Part shown: positions 55,635 to 64,000 of the stretch, in pieces | Numbering within the stretch: position 1 is the first letter of the stretch | Layout: the number at the start of each line of letters is the position of its first letter | Assembly: GCF_014195655.1 (NCBI RefSeq) | Contig: NZ_JACICD010000003.1 | Span: 310,001-374,000, forward strand | Reading direction: 5' to 3' | Length of the DNA stretch: 64,000 nt | DNA from: Ancylobacter tetraedralis | Lineage (GTDB): Bacteria; Pseudomonadota; Alphaproteobacteria; Rhizobiales; Xanthobacteraceae | The notes under the pieces: model-generated | The model's database searches: none | What the model was told of the DNA's origin: nothing | What the model saw: only the letters and a program-made list of their open reading frames with translations | Translations under genes and position numbers: made by a program

Positions 55635-56384
55635 ATGAACGCCAGCAACCGCATCGCCCTCGTCACCGGCGCCGGCACCGGCATCGGCAAGGCCGCCGCC
55701 CTCGCGCTGGGCGAGGCCGGCTTTACCCTTGTGCTCACCGGCCGCCGCCGCGAGCCGCTCGACGCGGTCGCCGCCGAACTCGGCGACAAGGGCCATGTCG
55801 TGACCGCCGACGTCGCCGATCCTCCGTCCGTCGCCACGCTGTTCGAGACGGTGGCCGCGCAGTTCGGCCGGCTCGACCTGCTGTTCAACAATGCCGGCGG
55901 CTGGTCCCCCGGGGCGCCGATCGAGGACATTCCGCTCAGCGACTGGCATCACGTGGTGAACGTGAACCTCACCGGCGTCTTTCTGTGCACGCAGGCCGCC
56001 ATCCGGCTGATGAAGGCGCAGGATCCCAAGGGCGGGCGCATCATCAACAATGGCTCGATCTCCGCGCATGCCCCGCGCCCGTTCACCGCGCCCTATACGG
56101 CGACCAAGCACGCCATCAGCGGCCTGACCAAGCAGGTGGCGCTCGAGGGCCGGGCGCACAATATCGCCTGCGGGCAGATCGATATCGGCAATGCCGATAC
56201 CGACATGGCGGCGAAGATGAAGAGCGGGATCATCCAGCCCAATGGCCAGATCATGGTCGAGCCGACCTTCGACCCCGCCCATGCCGGCCGCGCGGTGGCC
56301 TATATGGCGGGGCTGCCGCTCGACGCGAATGTGCTGACCATGACGATCATGGCGACCAACGCGCCCTTCGTCGGCCGGGGCTGA
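55635..56384 (+). CDS. Short-chain dehydrogenase/reductase
   Basis: 249 residues of the classical SDR fold. The cofactor motif is [22 protein letters not shown], with NNAGGW, the catalytic Ser in [15 protein letters not shown] and Tyr/Lys in [13 protein letters not shown]. The Arg-rich GRRREPLD after strand 2 suggests NADP(H). The substrate is unknown. GGAGGAA precedes ATG 55635. It diverges from the small membrane peptide gene and converges with the ExoD gene. Confidence 0.93.
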   Translation: MNASNRIALVTGAGTGIGKAAALALGEAGFTLVLTGRRREPLDAVAAELGDKGHVVTADVADPPSVATLFETVAAQFGRLDLLFNNAGGWSPGAPIEDIPLSDWHHVVNVNLTGVFLCTQAAIRLMKAQDPKGGRIINNGSISAHAPRPFTAPYTATKHAISGLTKQVALEGRAHNIACGQIDIGNADTDMAAKMKSGIIQPNGQIMVEPTFDPAHAGRAVAYMAGLPLDANVLTMTIMATNAPFVGRG

Positions 56385-56411
56385 GCCCCCGCCACGCCGC
56401 GGCGGCGCGGC

Positions 56412-57065
56412 TCAGATATAGGCGACCGCGCCCTGGTAGAGCATCCAGCTCAGGAAGCCCATCACGCCGAGGCTGATGAGGGTGGCGACGATGCCGGCGG
56501 CGATGAACGCGCCGTCGCGCTCCACCAGCCCGAGCCCGAGGATGCAGACGGCAATGCCGGGCGGCAGGTTGCCGAAGATCGGAATCGGCAGCAGCAGCAG
56601 CAGGCCGAGCAGCAGCACCATGCCGCCGAGCACGAAGCGCGCGGAGGTGCCGGAGAAATACTGCAGGCGCGGCCGGGAATAGCTCTCGAACTTGCGAATC
56701 CACTTCAGCGCGCCGCCGACGATCTTCTCCAAGAGGCTGCGCGAGAAGGTGCGCGCGGCCAGCCAGCGCGGCAGCCACAATTCATCGCGCCCGAGCATCA
56801 TCTGCCCGCCCACCAGGCACAGCAGCACCCCGCAGATGACCGGGATGCCCGGCGGCATCGGCAGGCAGTTCGGCAGGCCGAGCAGCAGGATGGACAGGCC
56901 GAAGGCGCGGTTGCGAAGCGCATGCACGACTTCGCCCACGCTGATGCGCTCCGCCGAATGGGCGGTGACGATCGCGGACAGCAATTCAGAAGTGCGCGGC
57001 GAACGATGATCCACGAGCAGCGTTCCAGAGGCCTCATGACGTCGGGACGCCACGACGGCCCCCAC
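56412..57065 (-). CDS. ExoD-family membrane protein
   Basis: About 217 residues. The ExoD signature is HALRNRAFGLSILLLGLPNCLPMPPGIPVICGVLL, followed by a polar stretch (RWLAARTFSRSLLEKIVGG) and two further helices (FVLGGMVLLLGLLLLLPIPIFGNLPPGIAVCILGL). ExoD proteins take part in exopolysaccharide production in rhizobia. No ATG is available; I use GTG 57065 with GAGG 8 bases upstream, while TTG 57110 and GTG 57053 are other options. It is downstream of usg on the same strand. Confidence 0.85.
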   Translation of the reverse strand: MGAVVASRRHEASGTLLVDHRSPRTSELLSAIVTAHSAERISVGEVVHALRNRAFGLSILLLGLPNCLPMPPGIPVICGVLLCLVGGQMMLGRDELWLPRWLAARTFSRSLLEKIVGGALKWIRKFESYSRPRLQYFSGTSARFVLGGMVLLLGLLLLLPIPIFGNLPPGIAVCILGLGLVERDGAFIAAGIVATLISLGVMGFLSWMLYQGAVAYI

Positions 57066-57149
57066 TTCGCCGACCTCATAGCACGGTGAAAGCGGCAAGG
57101 AGAGGGCCAAGCTGAAAAAGCCACGGCCCCCTGTCGCCGGGCGCGCCGC

Positions 57150-57461
57150 TCAGTTGAGCTGGAACATGCCGTCGATGCTGCGCAGTTCCGCTGGCCGGAT
57201 CAACCGCGCATGCGCCACCGTCACCGAGTGCAGCGGGCCCTCCAGTTCGCGCTTCCAGAAGTCGAGGAAGCGGTTCAGCTCGGGAAAATGCGGGCACAGG
57301 TCGTAGTGCTGCCAGAGATAGGTCTGCAGCAGCCCGGGATGGTCGGGCATGCGGTAGAAGATCTGGGCGGTGGTGAGACCATAGCCGGCGAGTTGCCGGA
57401 CGAAGTCGGCGGACGCCTTCTGCGGGACGACGCCCGCCGACGGAGCTGCACGAGATGTCAT
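57150..57461 (-). CDS. usg: Usg family protein
   Basis: 103 residues matching the alphaproteobacterial Usg family (originally seen next to the trp operon): [57 protein letters not shown]. Function is unknown. ATG 57461 is preceded by AAAGGAGG with good spacing. It diverges from groES across the ~300-base control region that carries the CIRCE-like elements. Confidence 0.87.
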   Translation of the reverse strand: MTSRAAPSAGVVPQKASADFVRQLAGYGLTTAQIFYRMPDHPGLLQTYLWQHYDLCPHFPELNRFLDFWKRELEGPLHSVTVAHARLIRPAELRSIDGMFQLN

Positions 57462-57552
57462 GCGGAACCTCCTTTCGCGATAATCGGAGTGTGCCGGCGA
57501 GTCGCTCCCGCGGCAAGGCAAAAATTTGGTTTTCATGTTCAATATCAATGCA

Positions 57553-57579
57553 CTAGCAGCATATATGACCGAGTGCTGA
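57553..57579 (+). promoter_or_regulatory. Second, weaker CIRCE-like element
   Basis: CTAGCAGCA, nine bases (TATATGACC), then GAGTGCTGA. Compared with TTAGCACTC-N9-GAGTGCTAA the right arm matches 8 of 9 but the left only 5 of 9. It lies 20 bases upstream of the better copy. It may be an HrcA half-site. Confidence 0.4.
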
Positions 57580-57598
57580 CAGGATTCCCTCCGTGGCG

Positions 57599-57625
57599 TT
57601 GGCACTCACTGTCCGCGACTGCTAC
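57599..57625 (+). promoter_or_regulatory. CIRCE element (HrcA operator) upstream of groESL
   Basis: TTGGCACTC, nine bases (ACTGTCCGC), then GACTGCTAC. This matches the CIRCE consensus at 15 of 18 arm positions with the exact 9-base spacer, 134 bases before groES. HrcA repression of groESL through CIRCE is general in Alphaproteobacteria; hrcA itself is not in the window. Confidence 0.7.
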
Positions 57626-57758
57626 TTTTTTCCCCTCCGGCCCTTGCGCCCTATCCGGGCGACGCCTAGATGTCCCCTGGGCGACGCAGCGAAGCGCCCC
57701 ACCAGCGCGTGCGTCGCCGGGATCAATTGATCAATCACGCTTTCTGGAGAGAGAAACG

Positions 57759-58070
57759 ATGAAGTTCCGTCCCCTGCATGACCGGGTCGTGGTCAAGCGT
57801 ATCGAAGCGGAAGAAAAGACCGCGGGCGGCATCATCATTCCCGACACCGCCAAGGAAAAGCCGTCCCAGGGTGAAGTCGTCGCTGCCGGTCCCGGCGCGC
57901 GCGACGAAGCCGGCAAGCTGGTTCCCCTGGACGTCAAGGCGGGCGACCGCGTGCTGTTCGGCAAGTGGTCCGGCACCGAGGTCAAGCTCGACGGGGTCGA
58001 CTACCTCATCATGAAGGAGTCCGACATCCTCGGTGTGCTCGACGAGACCGCCTCGGCCAAGAAGGCCGCC

Positions 58071-58073
<3 letters not shown>
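57759..58073 (+). CDS. groES: Co-chaperonin GroES
   Basis: 104 residues, slightly longer than E. coli GroES (97) as usual in Alphaproteobacteria. It has [45 protein letters not shown] with the mobile loop around [10 protein letters not shown], and ends [14 protein letters not shown] plus an Ala/Lys tail. It caps the GroEL cage during folding. GGAGAG precedes ATG 57759. The stop codon TGA is also the first base triplet of a tandem repeat that fills the gap to groEL. Confidence 0.97.
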
Positions 58074-59801
<1,728 letters not shown>

Positions 59802-59831
59802 TCCAGCCGTCTATCGGTCTCCACAAATGCG

Positions 59832-59866
59832 AAAGGGCGCGGCGAAAGCCGCGCCCTTTTCGTTTG
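59832..59866 (+). terminator. Intrinsic terminator of groESL
   Basis: A 12-bp perfect stem (59832-59843 and 59848-59859) with a GAAA tetraloop, followed by TTCGTTT, begins 30 bases after the groEL stop. Confidence 0.88.
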
Positions 59867-59968
59867 GCCTCTCCCGCCGCCTTGTGGAAAACCTGCGGCG
59901 ATATTGCAACTTTAGAAAAAGTTTGAAACCATGATCAACCTTTAGTTGTACGCCGAGGAGACGCTCAG

Positions 59969-60235
59969 ATGGTTGAAGTACAAGTTACCTGCATCAATAA
60001 GACGCCGCGGAACGACCCCTACGAAGGAATCACACATCTTGGCAACTCCACAGGAAAGTGGACGCGCCAGGCGGTTGTCGATTGGATCGAACGGAAGGAG
60101 CACACGTTCTTCACTCTCGTGAACGGTAATCGTGGCGACATCGGTGTAGTCAATGGACCGAACGGCAAGTACCTGCGAACATATGCCGACGGGAAATGGA
60201 ACGACAACCTTCTCGCCCTCCCCGAGTGTCCGTAA
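59969..60235 (+). CDS. DUF3892 family protein
   Basis: 88 residues with the DUF3892 pattern: VQVTCINKTPRNDPYEGITHLGN, ending TLVNGNRGDIGVVNGPNGKYLRTYADGKWNDNLLALPECP. Function is unknown. The gene and its upstream region are visibly lower in GC than the neighbours and use codons such as TTA, AAT and TGT more, which suggests acquisition by transfer. GAGGAG lies 9 bases before ATG 59969. It stands alone between the groESL terminator and the convergent ABC exporter. Confidence 0.85.
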   Translation: MVEVQVTCINKTPRNDPYEGITHLGNSTGKWTRQAVVDWIERKEHTFFTLVNGNRGDIGVVNGPNGKYLRTYADGKWNDNLLALPECP

Positions 60236-60251
60236 GGTTTGATCGTCCCGC

Positions 60252-61397
60252 TCAATCCAGTGTCTGGCGGAAGCGCTTCACCGCGATCACCATCGCCACC
60301 AGCATGATGGCGGAGAGCGCGAGGATGTCCTGCGAGAGGTCCGCGACGGCGGCTCCCTTCAGCAGGATGCCGCGCACCATTCGCAGGTAATGCGTCAGCG
60401 GCAGGGTCTCGGATATCCACTGCGCCCAGCGCGGCATGCCGGCGAACGGGAACATGAAGCCGGAGAGCAGGATGTTCGGCAGGAAATACATGAAGGTCAT
60501 CTGCACCGCCTGCAGCTGGTTCTGCGCCAGCGTCGAGAAGGTGTAGCCGATCGACAGGTTGGTCACGATGAACAGCGCGGTGAGCGCGGTGAGCAGCTCC
60601 ATCGAGCCCACCACCGGCACCTTGAACAGGAAGATGCCGGCCACCACGATCATCGTCGCCTGCACCGCGCCCACCATCACATAGGGCGCGATCTTGCCGA
60701 GCATCACCTCCACCGGACGGATCGGCATGGCGAGCAGCGTCTCCATGGTGCCGCGCTCGATTTCGCGCGTCACCGACAGCGCGGTGAAGATCAGCATGGT
60801 CATGGTGAGGATGGTGCCGAGCAGGCCCGGCACGATGTTGAGCTGCGTCACCGCCGCCGGATTGTAGCGGGCATGGGTGATGATCTCGAAGGGCGGCGGC
60901 GCCCCCTCCAGCCCCGAGCCCTGCGGCCCCTTGTCCGTGGCGAAGCGCTCGCGGCGCACCGAGGTGTCGACGATATTGCGCAGCGTGGCGATGGCGCTGC
61001 CGGAGGCAACGGGGTCCGTCGCATCCGCCGCCACCAGCATGGAGGGGTCTTCCCCGCGTACCACCGCCCGCTCGAAGCCGGCCGGGATCTCCACCACGAA
61101 CAGCACGTCGCCCGCCCGCATCAGGTGCTCGGCCTCGGCCGCGCTGGTCGGGTGATGGGTGACCGCGAAATATTTGGTGTTCTCGATCGCCGCGAGGATG
61201 GAGCGGGTGAGCGGCGTGTTCTCATAGGCCAGCACCGCGGTCGGCAGGTGGCGCGGCGTGGTGTTGATGGCGTAGCCGAACAGCACCAGCTGCAGCAGCG
61301 GGATCATGATCATGGTCGCGAAGGAGACGCGGTCGCGCAGCAGCTGGAGGAATTCCTTGCGCACCATGGCGCCGACGCGGCGCAGAAACCCGCTCAT
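60252..61397 (-). CDS. ABC-2 type exporter permease (YbhS/YbhR-like)
   Basis: 381 residues. One N-terminal helix (VSFATMIMIPLLQLVLFGYAI) is followed by a ~150-residue extracytoplasmic domain and five C-terminal helices including MTMLIFTALSVTREIERGTMETLLAMPIRPVEVMLGKIAPYV, the ABC-2 signature. It forms the membrane part of the exporter with the ATPase whose stop overlaps its start (ATG 61397, 4-base overlap). E. coli has two permeases (YbhS, YbhR); only one is present here, so it may act as a homodimer. Confidence 0.92.
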   Translation of the reverse strand: MSGFLRRVGAMVRKEFLQLLRDRVSFATMIMIPLLQLVLFGYAINTTPRHLPTAVLAYENTPLTRSILAAIENTKYFAVTHHPTSAAEAEHLMRAGDVLFVVEIPAGFERAVVRGEDPSMLVAADATDPVASGSAIATLRNIVDTSVRRERFATDKGPQGSGLEGAPPPFEIITHARYNPAAVTQLNIVPGLLGTILTMTMLIFTALSVTREIERGTMETLLAMPIRPVEVMLGKIAPYVMVGAVQATMIVVAGIFLFKVPVVGSMELLTALTALFIVTNLSIGYTFSTLAQNQLQAVQMTFMYFLPNILLSGFMFPFAGMPRWAQWISETLPLTHYLRMVRGILLKGAAVADLSQDILALSAIMLVAMVIAVKRFRQTLD

Positions 61398-62359
61398 CGG
61401 AAATTGTCCTTCGAGCGGCTCATCAGGTCGATGAACACGTCTTCCAGCGTCGGCGCATCCTGCCGCCACACGAGTTCCGGCCGGGCGCGGAAGGGCTCGA
61501 TCGCGCGGGCCAGCGCCGCGTCGTCATGCCCGCCCACATGCACGCTGGTGCCGAACGGCGCCACCATCTCCACGCCCGGCTGCTCGGCCAGCTCGCGCGC
61601 CAGTGCCGCGGGATCTCCCCCGGAGACGCTCCAGGTGGTGAGGCCGGAATGGGCGACCACCTGCTCCACCGTGCCCTGTGCCAGCAATTCGCCATAGGCG
61701 ATATACGCGATCTCGTGACAGCGCTCCGCCTCGTCCATGTAATGCGTGGAGACCAGCACGGTGAGCCCGTCCGCGGCCAGTTCGTGGATCTGCATCCAGA
61801 ACTCGCGCCGCGCCTTGGGGTCGACGCCGGCGGTCGGCTCGTCCAGCAGGAGAAGCTGCGGCGAGGGCAGGATGCAGGCGCCGAGCGCGAGGCGCTGCTT
61901 CCAGCCGCCCGAGAGCGAGCCGGCCAGCTGCCGCTCGCGCCCTCCCAGCCCGAGCCGCTCCACGGCGTCGCGCGCCGCCTTCACCGGGTTCGGCACGCCA
62001 TAGATGCGGGCGACGAATTCCAGGTTCTCGCGCACCGACAGGTCGGCATAGAGGCTGAAACGCTGCGTCATGTAGCCGACATGGCGGCGGATGGCCCGCG
62101 ACTGGGTGAGGATGTCATAGCCCAGGCACGTGCCATGCCCGGAATCCGGGGTCAGCAAGCCGCACAGCATGCGGATGGTCGTCGTCTTGCCCGAGCCGTT
62201 GGGCCCGAGGAAGCCGTAGATCTGCCCCCGGCGCACGCGCATGGAGAGGTCGCGCACCACCGCCCGGTCGCCGAACGACTTGCTCAGCCCCTCGACCTCG
62301 ATGACATAATCCGCCGCATCCCCACCGGGAGCGGCAGGGCCCGCCGCGCTTCCCGTCAC
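61394..62359 (-). CDS. ABC exporter ATP-binding protein (YbhF-like, single ATPase domain)
   Basis: 321 residues. Walker A is FLGPNGSGKTTTIRML, Q-loop YMTQRFSLYADLSVRENLEF, signature SLSGGWKQRLALGACI, Walker B LLLLDEPTAGVDPKARREF and the H-loop VLVSTHYMDEAERC. E. coli YbhF carries two ATPase domains; this version has one. It starts at GTG 62359, overlapping the HlyD stop by 4 bases, and overlaps the permease start. Confidence 0.93.
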   Translation of the reverse strand: MTGSAAGPAAPGGDAADYVIEVEGLSKSFGDRAVVRDLSMRVRRGQIYGFLGPNGSGKTTTIRMLCGLLTPDSGHGTCLGYDILTQSRAIRRHVGYMTQRFSLYADLSVRENLEFVARIYGVPNPVKAARDAVERLGLGGRERQLAGSLSGGWKQRLALGACILPSPQLLLLDEPTAGVDPKARREFWMQIHELAADGLTVLVSTHYMDEAERCHEIAYIAYGELLAQGTVEQVVAHSGLTTWSVSGGDPAALARELAEQPGVEMVAPFGTSVHVGGHDDAALARAIEPFRARPELVWRQDAPTLEDVFIDLMSRSKDNFR

Positions 62360-63327
62360 GGCGCGACCTCGACGGTGATCGGCTGGCCGGGCCGAAGCGC
62401 CCCGGGCGTCTCGGCCTTCGCCTCCAGCAGGATGACCAGCTTGGAACGCTCGTCGAGGCTGTAGATGACCGGCGGCGTGTATTCCGCGCTCGGCGCGATG
62501 TAGGTCACCCGCGCGGGCGTCGGCGCGCAGCCGTCGCAGCTCACGATGACGCGGGTGCCGAGCTTGAAGCGCGCCAGATCGGGTTCCGGCACGAAGAAAC
62601 GCAGCTTGATGAGGTCCGGCGGCAGGATGGAGACGACTGGCCGGCCCGCCGGCACCAGTTCGCCCGGCCGGAAATACACCGTCTCGATCGAGCCGGCCAC
62701 GGTGGCGGCGAGGTTGCGCCGCTCCAGCCGGATGCGGGCGGAGGCGAGGCTCGCCTGCGCCGCGTCGACCTGCCGCTGCGCCTGATCGATCTGCTGGTCT
62801 CGCGAGCCCATGCCGGCGACCTTGATCTGCTGGATGATCTCGTCCAGCGCGGCCTGGTTCTGGTCATAGGTATGCTGGGCGGTATCCAGCGCGGCTTTGG
62901 AGCCGACCGCCTTGGCATAGAGTTCCTTCTGCCGCTCCAGCTCGATGCGCGAGAGGTCGAGCGCGGCCGAGGCGCGGCGGCGGCTCGCGTCCAGCACCGC
63001 GATTTCCTCGGGCCGCTGGCTGCTCGCCTTGAGATCGGCGAGGCGCGCGCGCGCCTGTTCCAGGCTGGCGCTGGCCGCATCCACCTCCGCCTGCTGCAGC
63101 ACCGGATCGATCTCGAACAGGGGCGTTCCCGGCGTCACCGCCACGCCCTCGTCGACGGCAAGCCGCGCCACGCGGCCCGCCTCGTCCGGACCGACGAAGA
63201 TGAGATCCCCCTCGGCATAGCCCTGATAGCGCGGCGGGCCCGCCTGGGAACAGGCCGCGAGCGTGAGGGCGAGCGCGCCCGCCACCATCACCCCGACAAC
63301 ATCGCCGATCTTCAAGGCTCTCTCCAT
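62356..63327 (-). CDS. HlyD-family periplasmic adaptor (YbhG-like), lipoprotein
   Basis: 323 residues. A lipoprotein-type signal (LALTLAACSQAGPP, lipobox LAAC) anchors it to a membrane. It has the biotinyl-lipoyl half-motif (GRVARLAVDEGVAVTPGTPLFEID), a long coiled-coil hairpin (about 75-200), the second half-motif (VAGSIETVYFRPGELVPAGRPVV) and a beta-barrel ending PGQPITVEV. It links the inner-membrane exporter to the outer membrane. It overlaps the ATPase gene by 4 bases and the TetR gene by 16. Confidence 0.92.
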   Translation of the reverse strand: MERALKIGDVVGVMVAGALALTLAACSQAGPPRYQGYAEGDLIFVGPDEAGRVARLAVDEGVAVTPGTPLFEIDPVLQQAEVDAASASLEQARARLADLKASSQRPEEIAVLDASRRRASAALDLSRIELERQKELYAKAVGSKAALDTAQHTYDQNQAALDEIIQQIKVAGMGSRDQQIDQAQRQVDAAQASLASARIRLERRNLAATVAGSIETVYFRPGELVPAGRPVVSILPPDLIKLRFFVPEPDLARFKLGTRVIVSCDGCAPTPARVTYIAPSAEYTPPVIYSLDERSKLVILLEAKAETPGALRPGQPITVEVAP

Positions 63328-63947
63328 CCCAGGCCACGCAGCACCACTTCCGCATGGGCGTCCAGCATGGCGCTGACATCAAGCGGTTCGGTTCGCCGAA
63401 AAAGGCCCTCCCATACCGCAGCCACCAATAGCGGGGCGACAAGCAATTGCGGAAAGCGCAGGCCGGCGTCGGACGTGATCTCGCCCCGTTGCAGCGCGCG
63501 CGCATTGATGGCGCGCAACAGATCGAGCCCGCGTGCAACCACCTCGCGATAATAGAAATCGGCCAGCGCGGGGAAGCGCTCGCCCTCGCCCAGCATCAGC
63601 CGAATGATATGGCGACGCGGCGAGTGCACCGCCTCCTGCGCCAGATGGCGGAACAGCAGGGTGAGGAAATCGCGCGTGCTGCCCGTATAGGCCGCCAGCT
63701 CACGCTCCATCGTGCCCAGCACGGGATCCACCGCATCGCGCACCAGCCCCTCGAACAGCGCCGCCTTATCCTCGAAATGGAGATAGAGCGTGCCCTTGGC
63801 GATACCGGCGCGGGCCGCCACGTCCTGCATGCGGGCGGCCGCGAAGCCGGATTCGGCGAAGACCGCCAGCGCGGCATCGAGGATGACACGCCGACGCTGC
63901 GCCGGCTCCAGCCGCTCGGCGCGGCGCCGGGTGCCGCCGGGCGACAC
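63312..63947 (-). CDS. TetR-family regulator (CecR-like)
   Basis: 211 residues. The helix-turn-helix is RRRVILDAALAVFAESGFAAARMQDVAARAGIAKGTLYLHFEDKAALFEGLV. The C-terminal ligand domain has a TetR_C pattern (TRDFLTLLFRHLAQEAVHSPRRHIIRLML). It heads the operon with HlyD, ATPase and permease genes, as CecR (YbiH) does for ybhGFSR in E. coli, so it probably controls them. The start is GTG 63947; the gene starts 53 bases from the window edge, so its promoter is only partly seen. Confidence 0.9.
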   Translation of the reverse strand: MSPGGTRRRAERLEPAQRRRVILDAALAVFAESGFAAARMQDVAARAGIAKGTLYLHFEDKAALFEGLVRDAVDPVLGTMERELAAYTGSTRDFLTLLFRHLAQEAVHSPRRHIIRLMLGEGERFPALADFYYREVVARGLDLLRAINARALQRGEITSDAGLRFPQLLVAPLLVAAVWEGLFRRTEPLDVSAMLDAHAEVVLRGLGWREP

Positions 63948-64000
63948 CTCGCCGGAGGCGGCGGCGCGTGATGGCCCGTTCGATGGGATTGCGCGGTCGC

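Noticed and set aside
63971..64000. Possible plus-strand gene start at the window edge
   Set aside because: Only ten codons are visible, with no clear ribosome site; it cannot be supported.

Overview
The window is very GC-rich, densely coded DNA from an alphaproteobacterium of the order Hyphomicrobiales (Rhizobiales). Gene content such as DUF3126 beside a gamma carbonic anhydrase, the folE/hisI/IscU-like group, usg, BTLCP and Anbu suggests a Xanthobacteraceae-type chromosome (Ancylobacter/Starkeya-like). The family assignment is inference. I see no insertion sequence, prophage, integrase, CRISPR array or rRNA operon; this is chromosomal backbone with several accessory clusters. The only RNA gene found is tRNA-Leu(UAA).

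Layout. 1-7.7 kb: a signalling block. It holds the 3' part of an NCS2 purine-type permease with an unusual soluble tail, a STAS antagonist, an RsbW-like kinase, a Na/Pi cotransporter, then (minus strand) an RsbU-like REC-phosphatase, a hybrid histidine kinase and a single-domain receiver. 7.9-19.8 kb: housekeeping genes (thrS, yidD, an IscU-like scaffold, folE, hisI, a CBS protein, rhomboid, BTLCP, gamma-CA/DUF3126, cysE, a hydrolase, a repeat-ended membrane protein and a zf-CHCC protein). 19.8-28.6 kb: FAD monooxygenase, SugE-type SMR, LysR, EamA, a luciferase-like oxidoreductase and trifunctional putA. 28.6-36.9 kb: a non-coding stretch, a GT2/LAB_N pair, a two-component system, a NitT/TauT-type ABC importer and a secreted lipase-like protein.

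36.9-45.9 kb is the most system-like accessory region. An RpiR regulator and an N-formylglutamate-amidohydrolase-like enzyme diverge from a branched-chain-type ABC importer (with a permease-ATPase fusion), followed by a glutamine-synthetase-like ligase and a FluG-type amidohydrolase. I infer import and gamma-glutamyl-type catabolism of an unknown amide or amine. A palindrome overlapping the -35 box suggests RpiR control.

46-50.3 kb: tRNA-Leu, fhs, DoxX, gpt and a MoCF-domain protein. 50.5-55.5 kb: an Anbu (ancestral proteasome) cluster of ATP-grasp, LysE exporter, alpha-E, transglutaminase and Anbu, followed by a convergent 23-residue membrane peptide that is easily missed. 55.6-60.2 kb: SDR, ExoD, usg, groES-groEL with CIRCE-like operators and a tandem repeat between them, and a DUF3892 gene. 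60.2-63.9 kb: a TetR-controlled YbhGFSR-like ABC exporter.
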